Position numbers and translations under genes: made by a program. Below are positions 44,650 through 53,171 of a stretch of 64,000 nt of DNA, in pieces; position 1 is the stretch's first letter, and the number at the start of each line of letters is the position of its first letter. The notes beneath the pieces were generated by a model. The model had not been told where the DNA came from. It worked only from the letters and a program-made list of their open reading frames with translations, and did no database searches. The DNA comes from Cyanobium usitatum str. Tous (lineage in GTDB: Bacteria; Cyanobacteriota; Cyanobacteriia; PCC-6307; Cyanobiaceae), in the NCBI RefSeq assembly GCF_963920485.1, contig NZ_OY986431.1:496001-560000 (forward strand), in the 5' to 3' direction.

Positions 44650-45624
44650 TTACCGCCCAGGCCCAGCAAGGGTCTCGGCGGCTGGCAATTGGTCAAGCCA
44701 TTGAAGTAAGGCGGCATTAAAGGCGTCGGCATGTTCGTCATGGGGACAGTGGCCACTGTTAGGCAGCACCGTTAGGGGTAGCTCGGGCCGCAGCCGCCGC
44801 ACCTGCTGGGCCACCTGAACGGGCACCAGTCGGTCGCGCTGCCCCCAGATCAAAAGCAAGGGACGCCCCAGCCTTCGCAGCAGGGCTGGGGCGGTGGCCC
44901 CGTGGGGCCGCAGGGCCATGGCGATGCTCATCGCCCGCAGGGCCCGCACCGCTCCAGGCCGCCGGGCTGGCCTGGCAATCAGCCGGTGCAGGTCCCTGTC
45001 GCCGATCACCGCTTCGCTGTAGGCCGACTGAATGCCTAAATCCAGCAGGGGCGAGTGGGCAATCAGGGGCACCAGTAGCTCCAGGGGGAGCAGCCGGCAG
45101 AGCAGGGTCACGAGCCAGCGCTGCAGCCGGCGTTGCCAGGGCCGGCGGCGGGGTGGGCTGCTGCTGTCAGCCAGCAGCAAGGTTGGGTCGGGTAGGGGGG
45201 CTGCCACAACAGCTCGCACCAGCTGGGGAAAAAACACGGCGCAGCTGAGGGCCACCAGGCCGCCGAGGGAATGGCCCACCAGCACGGCTGGCCCCTGCAC
45301 CACCTGCTCGAGAAAGGCCTGCAGCTGCCTGGCCCAGAGGCGGTTGTCCAGTCGTAGGCACGGTTGGCTTGAGGCGCCGAAGCCGATTAGATCAATGCCG
45401 TAAACCCGCCAGCCGGCTGCAGCAAGCACCGCAGCATTGCGGCGCCAGTGGCCGCTGCCGGCGGCGAAGCCATGCACAAGCACCAGGGCCGGGGCATGTT
45501 CTTCACCCAGCACCCGCCAGTGGCAGCGCTCACCTCGCCAGAGCCAATCGGCGTGTATGCCCCACTCCGCCCCTGAGCTGCCGTCCGCCGCGGGTGGAGG
45601 TGCAGGCTGGACTGTTGCAGCCAC
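44650..45624 (-). CDS. Alpha/beta-fold hydrolase
   Basis: The 324-residue protein has an oxyanion loop LVHGFAAGSGHWR, nucleophile elbow GHSLGG, acid region WGQRDRLVPV and catalytic His in NSGHCPHDE, so it is catalytically complete. Basic residues after the elbow (PPRRRPWQRRLQRW) mark a lid region. Substrate unknown. The open frame starts at a GTG at 45648, but the GTG at 45624 has a Shine-Dalgarno AGGAG eight bases upstream and is preferred. The 5' end overlaps the divergent Trm1-like gene. Confidence 0.85.
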   Translation of the reverse strand: MAATVQPAPPPAADGSSGAEWGIHADWLWRGERCHWRVLGEEHAPALVLVHGFAAGSGHWRRNAAVLAAAGWRVYGIDLIGFGASSQPCLRLDNRLWARQLQAFLEQVVQGPAVLVGHSLGGLVALSCAVFFPQLVRAVVAAPLPDPTLLLADSSSPPRRRPWQRRLQRWLVTLLCRLLPLELLVPLIAHSPLLDLGIQSAYSEAVIGDRDLHRLIARPARRPGAVRALRAMSIAMALRPHGATAPALLRRLGRPLLLIWGQRDRLVPVQVAQQVRRLRPELPLTVLPNSGHCPHDEHADAFNAALLQWLDQLPAAETLAGPGR

Positions 45625-46789
45625 GGTTGATCTCCTGAGCCAGCACACCGATGCTCACTATTGCGAAGGACGGGCCCGCCTGTTGCCCGGCGCCGGTTTT
45701 TTTAGGCCGGAGTCGCGTCCTTCACGGGATCTGGGGGTGCTGCTCGCCCGCACGCTGGCGGCCCGCGGCCCCTTGAGGGTGCTCGATGCCATGGCCGGCT
45801 GCGGCATCCGGGCCTTGCGCTATGGCCTGGAGGCTGGAGCCGAGGCGGTGTGGGCTAACGACGCTGATCCGGATCGGCTGCCTTTGCTGCGTGAAAACCT
45901 GGCATCTCTGGCGGGTTTGCGTTGCAGCGCCCTTACTGCCCAGCACCTGCTGGCAGCTTGCCTGCAGCGCCAGGAGCGTTTTGAGCTCCTAGACCTGGAT
46001 GGCTTTGGCTGCCCCACGGCCCTGCTGCCCCTAGCTCTGGAGGCGGTGTCCTTTGGTGGTGTGCTTTACCTAGCCAGCACCGATGGCCGCTCCCCCACCG
46101 GCCACGACCGCCCGGCTGCGATTCGGCTGCTGGGGGCGGCGGCCCGGGCCCATCCCGCCAGCTGGGAGCTGGCCCTGCGCCTGCAACTTGGCAGCGTGGC
46201 TAGAGCGGCCTGGGCGCTGGGCCGGGGTATCGAGCCCCTATTTAGCTTCAGTGAAGGGCGCACCTTTCGCAGCGCGGTGCGCCTGCGCCGCCGCAGCGAG
46301 CCAGGGGAGGAGCAGCACTTGGGCATGCTGGCCCACTGCCATGGCTGCGGCGATCAGCAGGTGCAGCAATTGATTCGCTTGCGTCAGTGGCAGCCCTGTC
46401 ATTGCCCTGCCGGCGAGAGTGCCCCGCTGGCGATCAGCGGTCCTCTCTGGATCGGCCCGCTGCAGCAGCCTGAGCTGCTGGCAGAAATGCAGATGTTCGC
46501 CGAGGTTGATCCAGGGGCAAGCCTCAGTGCGGAGGGGGCTCGCCTGCTTGCCCGTCTGCTTGCTGATAGGGGAATGCCGGCCCGCTGCTGGCCGCTGGCG
46601 GAAATCGCGCGCCGCCTCAAAGGGGGGGCGCCACCGTTGCTCAGTCTGGTGGCGGCCCTGCGGGCGGGGGGCTGGTCGGCCCAGGTCAGTGGGGTGATGC
46701 CGGGTCAGCTGCGCAGCGATGCAACCTGGGGCGAGATCCTGCAGACCGCCGCTCAGTTGGTTGGAATGGCCACCGGCACTGCTAAATAG
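45557..46789 (+). CDS. Trm1-like tRNA (guanine-N2) dimethyltransferase
   Basis: Predicted to methylate G26 in tRNA with SAM. The 410-residue protein shows [23 protein letters not shown]-type N-terminus, the SAM-binding region [15 protein letters not shown], and LDLDGFGCP in place of the catalytic DPFG-type motif. A C-terminal zinc-ribbon-like region has Cys pairs ([15 protein letters not shown]). The start is not certain: ATG 45557 overlaps the divergent hydrolase, while the conserved sequence begins about 30 codons later without an intervening ATG. Trm1-type enzymes are uncommon in bacteria but present in cyanobacteria. Confidence 0.82.
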   Translation: MPHSAPELPSAAGGGAGWTVAATVDLLSQHTDAHYCEGRARLLPGAGFFRPESRPSRDLGVLLARTLAARGPLRVLDAMAGCGIRALRYGLEAGAEAVWANDADPDRLPLLRENLASLAGLRCSALTAQHLLAACLQRQERFELLDLDGFGCPTALLPLALEAVSFGGVLYLASTDGRSPTGHDRPAAIRLLGAAARAHPASWELALRLQLGSVARAAWALGRGIEPLFSFSEGRTFRSAVRLRRRSEPGEEQHLGMLAHCHGCGDQQVQQLIRLRQWQPCHCPAGESAPLAISGPLWIGPLQQPELLAEMQMFAEVDPGASLSAEGARLLARLLADRGMPARCWPLAEIARRLKGGAPPLLSLVAALRAGGWSAQVSGVMPGQLRSDATWGEILQTAAQLVGMATGTAK

Positions 46790-46812
46790 GATGGATCTCC
46801 ATTCACCTCGTT

Positions 46813-46914
46813 ATGGCTGCTGAAATTTTCGGTACCGCAGCTTTGTTTTGGATATTGATCCCAGTTGGTCTTGCCGGCGGTGCCCTGCTGTTGAAGCTGG
46901 CCGACAACGACTGA
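46813..46914 (+). CDS. petM: Cytochrome b6f complex subunit PetM
   Basis: A 33-residue single-span thylakoid protein, subunit VII of the cytochrome b6f complex. The sequence [20 protein letters not shown] followed by [13 protein letters not shown] is a near-perfect match to PetM. It lies 23 bases after the Trm1-like gene and before ycf39. Confidence 0.95.
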   Translation: MAAEIFGTAALFWILIPVGLAGGALLLKLADND

Positions 46915-46995
46915 GCCCCAAAGGCCAGTTAGATCCCCCCTGCTCCCGGCCCGACCCGTCGGACACCTAGGCTCGGGCCCGCTTGAAGGTTGCTA

Positions 46996-47958
46996 ATGCA
47001 GGTTTTGGTGGTTGGCGGAACGGGCACCCTGGGCCGGCAAGTTGCCCGCCGTGCCCTCGATGCAGGCCATCAGGTGCGCTGCATGGTGCGCTCACCCCGT
47101 AAGGCTGCTTTCTTGCAGGAATGGGGCTGCGAGCTCACCCGCGGCGACCTGCTTGAGCCTGAAAGCCTCGCCTATGCCCTGGAAGGTCAGGACGCAGTAA
47201 TAGATGCGGCTACCGCCCGCGCCACGGATTCCGCCAGCGCCTACGACATCGACTGGAAAGGCAACCAGAATTTATTCTCCGCCTGCCAGGCCGCTTCGCT
47301 GAAGCGTTTGGTGTTTGTGTCCCTGCTAGATGCGCACCAGCACCGCGACGTGCCCTTGATGGACATCAAGGCCTGCGCCGAAGACTGGCTGATGGCTTCG
47401 GATTTTGAATACACAATCCTGCGCGGCGTTGCCTTCATGCAGGGGGTTATCAGTCAGTTTGCGATTCCCGTGCTGGAAAGCCAGACGGTTTGGGTGAGTG
47501 GCTCGCCCACCCCAATCGCCTACATGAACACCCAGGACATGGCCCGCTTTGCCGTAGCGGCTCTGGAGCGAGACCAAACCATTCGCCAAGCTTTTCCAGT
47601 AGTAGGTCCCCGGGCCTGGACCACTAGTGAAATCACCCAGCTCTGTGAGCGGTTCACGGGTAAAGAAGCCCGCACTTTTCGGGTGCCGCCTGCCTTGCTG
47701 GGCTTGATGCGCTCTGTGACCGGCTTCTTTGAGGCCAGCCTCAACGTGGCCGAGCGGCTGGCTTTTGAAGCGGTCACCGGTGGCGGCTCAGCTCTCGATG
47801 CACCAATGGAGGCCAGCTACGAGGCCTTCGGGCTAGATCCGGCTGAAACCACCGGCCTGGAGGCCTACCTCAAGGAGTACTACGACACGATCCTGCGCCG
47901 CCTGCGCGAGATGGAGACTGACCTCGATAAGGAAGCCAAGAAGAAGCTGCCCTTCTAA
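46996..47958 (+). CDS. ycf39: Ycf39-type NAD(P)-binding protein (photosystem II assembly)
   Basis: An atypical short-chain dehydrogenase-like protein that, with Hlips, aids early photosystem II (D1) assembly and chlorophyll delivery. The 320-residue product has a Rossmann motif VVGGTGTLGRQVARRAL, VRSPRKAAFLQEWGCE and GDLLEPESL, then KGNQNLFSACQAASLKRLVFVS and the family C-terminus. ATG 46996 directly precedes the Rossmann motif; the frame's TTG at 46990 is not needed. Confidence 0.95.
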   Translation: MQVLVVGGTGTLGRQVARRALDAGHQVRCMVRSPRKAAFLQEWGCELTRGDLLEPESLAYALEGQDAVIDAATARATDSASAYDIDWKGNQNLFSACQAASLKRLVFVSLLDAHQHRDVPLMDIKACAEDWLMASDFEYTILRGVAFMQGVISQFAIPVLESQTVWVSGSPTPIAYMNTQDMARFAVAALERDQTIRQAFPVVGPRAWTTSEITQLCERFTGKEARTFRVPPALLGLMRSVTGFFEASLNVAERLAFEAVTGGGSALDAPMEASYEAFGLDPAETTGLEAYLKEYYDTILRRLREMETDLDKEAKKKLPF

Positions 47959-48024
47959 GCCCTGGCACCAGAGACTCCGGCCGCCAGTTCGCCCGTACTA
48001 TTAGTTCGTTGCTTGGGAGTGTGA

Positions 48025-48240
48025 ATGTCGGTTGCCCAGATCAAAAATTTGCAGCGCCGCTTGGCCAACCTTGAGGCTGAGGCCACCGAAGAGCTCAATC
48101 GGGCTTGCGGCCATGAGCTATGGCAAACCCTGGGCTTCGATGCCTTCGATGGTCTCGATGATGCTGACCGGCGGGCTCGTGCCAACTACTACTACGGCCA
48201 GTTGCAGAGCGTGCGGGAGCTCAAGGACGTGCTCGGCTAA
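48025..48240 (+). CDS. Small conserved hypothetical protein, 71 aa
   Basis: A 71-residue soluble, helical, acidic protein beginning MSVAQIKNLQRRLANLEAEA, with an N-terminal coiled-coil-like stretch and a C-terminal ANYYYGQLQSVRELKDVLG helix. I do not recognise a function. It follows ycf39 in the same direction after 66 bases and converges with the pseudouridine synthase gene. Confidence 0.7.
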   Translation: MSVAQIKNLQRRLANLEAEATEELNRACGHELWQTLGFDAFDGLDDADRRARANYYYGQLQSVRELKDVLG

Positions 48241-48246
48241 GCCGCC

Positions 48247-48930
48247 CTATCCGCCCCCTGCGCCCCGCCCTGATTTCCCGCCGCCGGCCCGGCCGCCCCG
48301 ACCAGGTGAGATTTTTTCTATGGCCCGCGAAGGCTTAAGCAGCTGCTCGAGGCGCTGGCTTTCGGCTCCGTCCACCTCGCGCCATTGCCCCGCTGCCAGA
48401 CCATTGAGCTCGAGCGGGGCAGCTCCGTCCATCAGGTCGATGGCGACCCGCAGCAGCCTCAGGGTGGGCAGATTTACGGCGGCCGTCATGCGACGCACCT
48501 GACGGTTGCGGCCTTCCTGCAGCTCCAGTTGCAGCCAGCTGGTGGGAATGGCGGCCCGCTGACGGATCGGCGGGGTGCGCTCTGGCAGGCCTGGATCGCT
48601 GATCGGCTGGGCTCGAGCCGGCAGAGTGCGCTGCCCCTGAATTAAAAGGCCGCTGCGCAGCAGCTCCAAGGCCTCCGGGTGGGCAGCTGCCTCTCCTTCA
48701 ACCTGCACCAAATAGCGGCGCCAGTGGCCAAAGCGGGGGTCGGTGAGTCGCTGCTGCAGGCGGCCATTGCTGGTGAGCAGCAGCAATCCCTCGCTGTCGG
48801 CATCGAGCCTGCCGGCCGCATAAACCTGCGGAATCGGGATGAACTCCGCCAAGCAACCCCAGTCGCAGCCGGCTTCTGGCGTGAACTGACTTAAAACCCC
48901 GTAGGGCTTATGGAAAAGAAGGGTGGTCAG
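48247..48930 (-). CDS. RsuA/RluE-family rRNA pseudouridine synthase
   Basis: Converts uridine to pseudouridine in rRNA. The catalytic Asp is in GRLDADSEG, with LQLELQEGRNRQVRRM downstream; the C-terminus is Gly/Arg-rich. The first canonical start (TTG 48852) would remove the conserved HKPYGVLSQFTPE strand that is clearly coded upstream in the same frame. That frame is open from a stop at about 48969 and contains no ATG, GTG or TTG before the conserved part. A CTG at 48930 with a nearby AAGG is the best start, giving about 227 residues. Confidence 0.82.
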   Translation of the reverse strand: MTTLLFHKPYGVLSQFTPEAGCDWGCLAEFIPIPQVYAAGRLDADSEGLLLLTSNGRLQQRLTDPRFGHWRRYLVQVEGEAAAHPEALELLRSGLLIQGQRTLPARAQPISDPGLPERTPPIRQRAAIPTSWLQLELQEGRNRQVRRMTAAVNLPTLRLLRVAIDLMDGAAPLELNGLAAGQWREVDGAESQRLEQLLKPSRAIEKISPGRGGRAGGGKSGRGAGGG

Positions 48931-48940
48931 TGGCCTTGGT

Positions 48941-49030
48941 TCAGCTGGCTTGACGGGCTTTCCAGAGGTTCACCACACCGATGGAGATCAGCAGCAGCCC
49001 CAGATCCAACGAAAGCGGCGGCAAAACCAT
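48941..49030 (-). CDS. Candidate 29-aa single-span membrane microprotein
   Basis: An ATG at 49030 opens a 29-codon frame (MVLPPLSLDLGLLLISIGVV then NLWKARQAS) with a hydrophobic stretch of about 17 residues followed by a positively charged end. This is the layout of small thylakoid subunits, but it matches none I can name. It ends 11 bases before the proposed start of the pseudouridine synthase and would share its transcript. No good Shine-Dalgarno is visible. Confidence 0.35.
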   Translation of the reverse strand: MVLPPLSLDLGLLLISIGVVNLWKARQAS

Positions 49031-49127
49031 GGCGAAGCCAAAACGGCATGAGTGAGCCAGACCCTATCGCCTGTCGGGCGGCAATTAAGCTATTTGGAAC
49101 GATTGAACCCCCAGACAGCGCCCCCGC

Positions 49128-49394
49128 ATGATCGAGACCTCCGGTGTGATTGAAAAAGAACAGGGAAACGGGTTTTACCTGGTGACCCTGGAGCAGCCGG
49201 CTGGTCACCAATGTCTCTGCCGGGCGGCAGGCAAGCTGACCAAATTCAGAATCAAGCTGCTGGCGGGCGACAAGGTGCTGGTTGAGATCAGCCCCTACGA
49301 CCTCACCCGCGGCCGCATCACCTACCGGGAGCGCAATGCGGCTGCCGGCCCCCGTCCCGGCGGCAACCGCCCTGGTGGGCCTAGGAGGCGTTAA
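49128..49394 (+). CDS. infA: Translation initiation factor IF-1-like protein
   Basis: The 88-residue S1/OB-fold protein has the IF-1 signature: GVIEKEQGNGFYLVTLEQPAGHQCLCRAAGKLTKFRIKLLAGDKVLVEISPYDLTRGRITYR-type pattern in order. An Arg/Gly/Pro-rich tail of about 18 residues is extra compared with standard IF-1 (about 72 residues). Cyanobacteria normally carry infA in the ribosomal operon, so this may be a second, diverged copy. Confidence 0.87.
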   Translation: MIETSGVIEKEQGNGFYLVTLEQPAGHQCLCRAAGKLTKFRIKLLAGDKVLVEISPYDLTRGRITYRERNAAAGPRPGGNRPGGPRRR

Positions 49395-49395
49395 G

Positions 49396-49411
49396 CGCAC
49401 CTTTCGGTGCG
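49396..49411 (+). terminator. Hairpin after infA, weak terminator
   Basis: CGCACC and GGTGCG pair around a TTTC loop immediately after the infA stop. No T run follows, so it may be a processing hairpin instead. The 13-mer GTTAAGCGCACCT occurs at 49390-49402 and again at 49420-49432. Confidence 0.45.
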
Positions 49412-49444
49412 ACGGCGTCGTTAAGCGCACCTATTGGCGGGCCA

Positions 49445-50824
49445 TCAGACCGCGACACCTAACAGAGCTTCAATCGCGGCTTTAAATTCGCTGCGCTGCT
49501 TGACGCCCTTAAAGGACTGCTTGAGCTCCTTGTTGTGGAACAGCTGCACCGTTGGGGTGCCGGTAACACCGGCTTGGCTAGCAATTTCTTGCTCGGCCTC
49601 GATGTCGATCTCCACGCCTTGGGCAGCTCCGCCCAGCTCATCGAGCACGCGCTTGAGCTGGGGCTTAAGCACGTGGCAGGGACCGCAGGTCGGTGAGGTG
49701 TAGACGACCAGCAGGGGCTTGCTGCTGTCGTGATACAGCTTGCGCAGGGCAAACCCTCCCTTCTGCCAAAGGGCGTCAGCGTCATAGTTCTCGGCGTCGC
49801 TGGTGGCAGTGCGCACCGGTTCGCCGACGGTGGCTGGTTCTACGGGTTCATGGCTCACCGTGACGGCCAGGTCGTGATGGGTGAGCCAGCGCTCAGCTGC
49901 CAGGGCTGCCTGGCAACCACTGCCAGCGGCGGTGATGCCCTGACGCCATTCCGCATCGGCCACGTCGCCAGCGGCGTAGACACCGGCAGCGCTGGTTTCG
50001 GGGCGGCCAGCCTGAGTGGCCAGGTACCCGTGGCTATCAACCTCCAGTTGGCCCCGCACTAGGCGGGTGTTGGGGGTGTGGCCAATGGCGTAGAAGAGGC
50101 CCTTCACCGGCAGCTCCTCGCTGGTGCCGCTGCTGGGATCCCTCAGGGTGATTGCTTCGAGCCAGTCGCCACCGCTGGCATCGGCCACTTGGCGGTTCCA
50201 ATGCACGGTGATGGCGGGGTTGGCGAGCACCCGATCGGCCATGGCGCCACTGGCCCGCAGCTTGTCGCCGCGCACGATCAGGTGCACCTGGCTGCCGTAT
50301 TTGGTCAGATAAACAGCCTCCTCACAGGCGGAATCACCCCCACCCACCACGGCTAATTCGGCTTGACGAAACTGGGGCGTGGCGCCATCGCAGATCGCAC
50401 AGGCGCTGATGCCCTGGCTCCAGAAGCGCTCCTCACTAGGCAGGCCCAGCCGGTTGGCACTTGCGCCGGTGGCCAGGATCACAGCCTGGGTTTCGATGGT
50501 TTGGCCTTCGGCGGTGATGCGGTAGGGCCGCTGGGAGAGGTCGATTGCCGTGGCATCGGCCTCGATCAGGCGAGTGCCCCAGCGCACGGCCTGGGCCTTC
50601 ATTTTGTCCATCAGCTCCGGCCCCATGATCCCGTCGGGAAAGCCGGGGAAGTTCTCTACGTGGGTGGTGGTCATCAGCTGACCGCCGGGGATGCCACCGT
50701 CCTGGAAGCCCGTGATCAGCACGGGGCTGAGATTGGCCCGGGCGGCGTAAATGGCGGCGGTGTAGCCAGCGGGCCCAGAACCCACGATCACCAGGTTTTC
50801 GACTGAAAGCCCCGAAACCGTCAT
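49445..50824 (-). CDS. NADPH-thioredoxin reductase fused to thioredoxin (NTRC type)
   Basis: Single-chain redox enzyme that uses NADPH to reduce 2-Cys peroxiredoxins and other targets. The 459-residue protein has an FAD site GSGPAGYTAAIYAA and redox pair C142-C145 (CAICDG). An NADPH-binding GGGDSACEEAVYL and C-terminal FAD motif GVYAAGDVAD follow. A thioredoxin domain from about residue 360 carries Cys380-Cys383 in CGPC. The fusion order and length match cyanobacterial and plant NTRC. Confidence 0.95.
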   Translation of the reverse strand: MTVSGLSVENLVIVGSGPAGYTAAIYAARANLSPVLITGFQDGGIPGGQLMTTTHVENFPGFPDGIMGPELMDKMKAQAVRWGTRLIEADATAIDLSQRPYRITAEGQTIETQAVILATGASANRLGLPSEERFWSQGISACAICDGATPQFRQAELAVVGGGDSACEEAVYLTKYGSQVHLIVRGDKLRASGAMADRVLANPAITVHWNRQVADASGGDWLEAITLRDPSSGTSEELPVKGLFYAIGHTPNTRLVRGQLEVDSHGYLATQAGRPETSAAGVYAAGDVADAEWRQGITAAGSGCQAALAAERWLTHHDLAVTVSHEPVEPATVGEPVRTATSDAENYDADALWQKGGFALRKLYHDSSKPLLVVYTSPTCGPCHVLKPQLKRVLDELGGAAQGVEIDIEAEQEIASQAGVTGTPTVQLFHNKELKQSFKGVKQRSEFKAAIEALLGVAV

Positions 50825-50910
50825 TGCTTAAGCGGATCGACTATGAGTTGAGCCTAGGAGATCGGCGCGGCAGCCTGCTGGAGCGCCCGGGGGAGTCGGA
50901 CGCAAAACGT

Positions 50911-50946
50911 CTTTAGATTTGCTTTAGATTTGAGCGCAATTTGCGC
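50911..50946. repeat. 11-bp tandem repeat next to a 13-bp palindrome
   Basis: CTTTAGATTTG occurs twice in tandem (50911-50932). It is followed at 50934-50946 by a perfect inverted repeat GCGCAA-T-TTGCGC. This AT-rich element lies upstream of the thioredoxin reductase start and downstream of the small gene at 50969, so it may be a promoter-region operator or weak terminator. Confidence 0.4.
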
Positions 50947-50968
50947 CAGATTTGCATCTCAAATCGGC

Positions 50969-51205
50969 TCAGATTTCCAGGATGCCGTCGCTGGCGGGCC
51001 GGATTCCCTGGCCAAGGTCGTTTGGCACCATCAACACGCTTGCGGCAAGGAGTTCCGGGTGCTCTTCCAGGCAGAGCAGCCATTCTCGGAATTCCTCCGT
51101 GACCGCAAAGCTTTCTTCGAAATGTTCGAGGGCGTCGAGGGTGGCCCGGCGGGCCAAAGCCCAGCTGACAGCAACGGTTAGGCGGCGATTCACTGCGGCA
51201 TCCAT
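50969..51205 (-). CDS. Small hypothetical protein, 78 aa
   Basis: The ATG-started 78-residue acidic, helical protein (VSWALARRATLDALEHFEESF, EFREWLLCLEEHPELLA) has no known domain. It is in the only long frame of an otherwise empty 490-base gap between the helicase and thioredoxin reductase genes, in the same direction as both. Composition is protein-like, but homologues cannot be confirmed here. Confidence 0.5.
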   Translation of the reverse strand: MDAAVNRRLTVAVSWALARRATLDALEHFEESFAVTEEFREWLLCLEEHPELLAASVLMVPNDLGQGIRPASDGILEI

Positions 51206-51317
51206 GCTCCCCTCTCCCTTGGATCAGACCACGCTGCCGGGCTATGGCCCCTGGGAAGGTATTGGTTGACACAACGTCGCATATTTGCCCTTAAACCTTG
51301 TATCGCCAAAGCAGGTT

Positions 51318-52778
51318 TCAGGCCGTTCGCTGCAGAAAACTAGGTAGCTCCGGCCCCATGCTGATCACCGCGCCGATCCTTGCTTCTACAGCTTGCAGGG
51401 GTAGGGAACCTCCCTGGCCGCTGCCGAGTGAGTCCGGCTCTTTAGCCGCCTGCTTCGGCTTGATCAGGTAGGGCTCGCTGAGGGACCAGCTGCGGGCGTA
51501 GCTCATCAGCAATGGGTCGGCTGGGGCGAACACATAGGACGGTTGCCGTGGCACGGTCTCCACGGCGGCGCGTTGGCCATCCATGCGCACAGCCCTGGTG
51601 ATCGCCTGTACAAAGCGGCTGCGAGTTACCACCGTGGTGAGGTAGGCAACTACCCGCAGTCTTGGGGCATCAAAGCCCTCGGCGCACATATCAATGCTTA
51701 CTAGCCAGTCCGCCTCGCCGGCCTGGAAGGCGGCCAGGCGGGCGCTGGCCTCGGGGTCCTGGGAATGGACCAGGTGCACCCGGTCGCCCTCCTCCTCCAG
51801 CAGCCCGGTGATGCGCCTGGCGTGGGCGATGTCGCGGGCGATCACCAGCCCGCCCGCCTCGGGGTGTTGAGCCCTTACCCGCTCCAGCCGTTGACGGGCC
51901 TTGAGCAGTAGCCGCAGGGCGATGCTGCTGGGATCTCCCAGTTGAATGGCGCGGCGCAAGTTGCGGGCTCGCCAACTCTCCCGCGCTTCAGCTGAAAGGG
52001 GCGAGGTTTCGGTGTCGGCGGAGGCCTGGGGCCTGCCGTGCTCGACCCAGCCGTCCTGGAAGCGAAATTCCAAGGGGCGCACATCTCCGGCCAAAATCAG
52101 CTGGCGGGGTTCCACGCTCAAATCGGGGGCGATGCGTTCGATCACCTGATCACCCTCGCGAACTTTTACCCGTCGGGCGGCGCAGAAGGCCAGGTTGTCG
52201 GCGCGGAAAGGGGTGCCGGTGAGGCCAAGTCGCAGCTGGGCTGGAGCGGTGAGCTGGCTGAAGGCGAAACCCCAGGCCGCAGCCTCTGGTTCATCCGGAT
52301 CCAGGCCTAGGTGGTGCACTTCATCGGCAATGGCCAGCCATTTCCCCAGGGCTATGCGGGGTAGGGCTGCCTCGAGGGCAAGGCGGTGCCGGGCCGTGCA
52401 CTGATAGCTGAGTAGCAGGCCATCCCAGTTTGAATTTGCTTCGAGGGCCAATAGCCCCTGCTCCGGGTCCCACTCCAGCAGGCGCAGGTTGAGCCGCTCC
52501 GCAGCGCCCAGCCACTGACGGGCGATTGAGCTCCGGTGGCAGAAGATCAAAAAGCGATCGAGCCGCCCCTCCCGCTGCAGGGTGAGGAAGCTGAGCAGGG
52601 CCCCGAGGGTTTTTCCCGCACCCGGTCCTGCATGGATCAGCACGTCATGGCCGCCAGGCTGGTGGTTGAGCAGGCGGGCCCGCAGCAGCTGGATCAGGCG
52701 GCTCTGCCACTGCCTGGGCCGCACGGCGGTTGTTGTGGGCGGCGGGATGCCCAGGTCGAAGGAAGGAAATCCCATCAC
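51318..52778 (-). CDS. Superfamily 2 DEAD/DEAH-box helicase
   Basis: The 486-residue helicase has motif I GPGAGKT, motif Ia-like IFCHRSSIARQW, motif II DEVHH, motif III GLTGTPFR, motif V SIDMCAEGFDAP and motif VI QAITRAVR, so both RecA-like domains are complete. The RAD25/type I restriction-like arrangement suggests DNA-duplex translocation, but the nucleic-acid target is unknown. No methylase or nuclease is nearby, so a defence role is not supported by context. Two adjacent ATGs exist at the start. Confidence 0.9.
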   Translation of the reverse strand: MMGFPSFDLGIPPPTTTAVRPRQWQSRLIQLLRARLLNHQPGGHDVLIHAGPGAGKTLGALLSFLTLQREGRLDRFLIFCHRSSIARQWLGAAERLNLRLLEWDPEQGLLALEANSNWDGLLLSYQCTARHRLALEAALPRIALGKWLAIADEVHHLGLDPDEPEAAAWGFAFSQLTAPAQLRLGLTGTPFRADNLAFCAARRVKVREGDQVIERIAPDLSVEPRQLILAGDVRPLEFRFQDGWVEHGRPQASADTETSPLSAEARESWRARNLRRAIQLGDPSSIALRLLLKARQRLERVRAQHPEAGGLVIARDIAHARRITGLLEEEGDRVHLVHSQDPEASARLAAFQAGEADWLVSIDMCAEGFDAPRLRVVAYLTTVVTRSRFVQAITRAVRMDGQRAAVETVPRQPSYVFAPADPLLMSYARSWSLSEPYLIKPKQAAKEPDSLGSGQGGSLPLQAVEARIGAVISMGPELPSFLQRTA

Positions 52779-52879
52779 GCCATTGTGGCCAGGGCTGCAA
52801 ATGGGTGATCTGGCCTATGGGCTTATGGCCCAGCGTGCCTAGTTTCAGTTCAACCCCCGGGTCCCCTGCTGTTTTCCCT

Positions 52880-53068
52880 ATGGCGAACTCCTGCCCCGAT
52901 CCGGATGCCTGGGCCTGGGCGCCCGCCTTGCAGCTTTGGCATCTAAAGCGCTGCTGGGCCCTTGAATGCGACATCGATCCGATGATCCTGCGGGCGCGCC
53001 AGCTGCGTCACCAGGGCGCTCTGCCGCAGGCCAGCTGCGTTGAGCAGGAGCTACTGCCCCTGTTTTGA
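52880..53068 (+). CDS. Small hypothetical protein, 62 aa
   Basis: The 62-residue product begins MANSCPDPDAWAWAPAL and contains WALECDIDPMILRARQLRHQG. It is Trp-, Leu- and Ala-rich without a membrane segment. It sits between divergent helicase and the transhydrogenase operon, 103 bases before pntA. Unrecognised; coding status rests on the ATG, composition and free space. Confidence 0.5.
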   Translation: MANSCPDPDAWAWAPALQLWHLKRCWALECDIDPMILRARQLRHQGALPQASCVEQELLPLF

Positions 53069-53171
53069 GCTCCAGCTGGCTTGGATGGGCAACTGCGCAC
53101 ATTTGCTGCAGTTGTGTTGCTCAGGCGAGGGGAGACACCCCCTAATAGACAGATGGCCTCCGGGAACCCTC

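Noticed and set aside
51318-52778. Helicase as part of a defence island
   Set aside because: Neighbours are thioredoxin reductase and transhydrogenase; no nuclease, methylase or other defence gene adjoins it.
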